DNA of 7,129 nucleotides. Source: an uncultured Collinsella sp. (GTDB lineage: Bacteria > Actinomycetota > Coriobacteriia > Coriobacteriales > Coriobacteriaceae). Location of the stretch: NCBI GenBank assembly GCA_902478945.1, contig CABSMX010000096.1, positions 1 through 7,129 of the forward strand, in the 5' to 3' direction. The translations under genes were made by a program, and so were the position numbers. The notes beneath the pieces are model-generated. The model searched no databases. It was not told where the DNA came from and saw only the letters and a program-made list of their open reading frames with translations. Shown here piece by piece: positions 6,935 through 7,129 of the stretch (positions are counted from its first letter, which is position 1; every line of letters begins with the position of its first letter).

Positions 6935-6953
6935 ATGCTGCACAGACTATGAC

Positions 6954-6983
6954 ATTGTAGCCCGTTCGCAGAAGATGCGACAA
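6954..6983 (-). promoter_or_regulatory. Candidate sigma-70 type promoter for the operon
   Basis: On the minus strand TACAAT (6959-6954, five of six matches to TATAAT) is preceded by TTGTCG (6983-6978, four of six matches to TTGACA) with an 18-base spacer. Transcription would begin near 6947, giving a 5' leader of about 22 bases before the acpS start at 6924. The site lies between the upstream terminator and the first gene, the place a promoter is expected. A TTGACC at 6994-6989 is a better -35 hexamer, but it is 29 bases from this -10 and I see no -10 at the right distance from it. Confidence 0.5.
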
Positions 6984-7036
6984 ACGAGGGTCAAAAACAC
7001 AGCGAGAGTGGAGTGATGGCCCTATAAACGCAAAAA

Positions 7037-7060
7037 GGGGGAGGCCGCGAGGCCTCCCCC
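7037..7060 (-). terminator. Strong terminator hairpin closing the upstream transcript
   Basis: GGGGGAGGCC and GGCCTCCCCC form a perfect 10-base-pair stem around a 4-base loop. On the minus strand the stem is followed by TTTTTGCGTTTA, a good T run, so it should end a leftward transcript arriving from beyond the right edge and insulate the acpS operon from it. The plus strand has a weaker tail (TTCTTCAGTTT), so some bidirectional action is possible, but no rightward gene ends here. Confidence 0.85.
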
Positions 7061-7064
7061 TTCT

Positions 7065-7129
7065 TCAGTTTCGCTGGCGGCTCGGTGCCGTCCACCGGTC
7101 AGCGGCGCCCTGGCCTCCCACGGGCTGAC
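7065..7129 (-). other. Very GC-rich window edge: possible C-terminal codons of an upstream gene, or the end of a structured RNA
   Basis: Read leftward, one frame stays open from the edge (from 7127) and stops at TGA 7067-7065, four bases before the terminator stem. This could be the last 20 codons of a protein, but the residues match no family I recognise. A second frame is also open, through the hairpin to a TAG at 7024-7022, so open reading here means little. The stretch can fold: GTCAGC at the edge pairs with GCTGAC about 20 bases on, and GGTG pairs with CACC nearby, so the 3' end of a noncoding RNA is an alternative. Too little sequence is present to decide. Confidence 0.25.

Noticed and set aside
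6989..6994. TTGACC on the minus strand as the -35 element of the acpS promoter
   Set aside because: It lies 29 bases from the only good -10 (TACAAT), and no other -10 like hexamer is found 16-19 bases downstream of it.

Overview
The window is almost entirely one housekeeping operon read leftward (minus strand), in DNA that looks GC-rich (about 60% by eye). Six genes run head to tail from about 6924 down to 101, never more than 12 bases apart: acpS, a bifunctional nnr (YjeF) gene, alr, a family 4 uracil-DNA glycosylase, tsaE, and one long gene fusing tsaB, rimI and tsaD. The order nnr/alr/tsaE/tsaB/rimI/tsaD is, from memory, a known neighbourhood of high-GC Gram-positive bacteria (in Mycobacterium alr, tsaE, tsaB, rimI and tsaD are separate consecutive genes). 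The GC content, gene order and triple fusion together suggest a gut actinobacterium of the Coriobacteriia (Collinsella-like). This taxonomic guess is inference and no marker gene here proves it.

Layout from right to left. Bases 7065-7129 are a very GC-rich end, perhaps the last codons of an upstream minus-strand gene or the end of a structured RNA. A strong hairpin at 7037-7060 with a T run on the minus strand closes it. Between that terminator and acpS lies a plausible sigma-70 type promoter (-35 at 6978-6983, -10 at 6954-6959). The operon follows without internal terminators. After the tsaD stop at 101 there is a 70-base trailer with a weak hairpin, and then a clear terminator hairpin at 8-30.

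How the genes fit together. AcpS activates acyl carrier protein, Nnr repairs damaged NAD(P)H, and Alr makes D-alanine for the cell wall. UDG4 removes uracil from DNA. TsaE plus the TsaB and TsaD domains make up the second half of the bacterial t6A37 tRNA modification machinery. TsaC/Sua5, which makes the threonylcarbamoyl-AMP substrate, is not in the window. The RimI domain is a ribosomal-protein N-acetyltransferase-type GNAT domain carried between TsaB and TsaD.

I see no mobile element, CRISPR array, tRNA or phage gene, and no strong candidate for an unknown system. The points most worth a second look are the TsaB-RimI-TsaD single chain, the alanine at the usual carbamyl-lysine position of Alr, the unusual C-terminal tail and altered active-site motif of AcpS, and a start-codon correction for acpS supported by a nine-base Shine-Dalgarno match.
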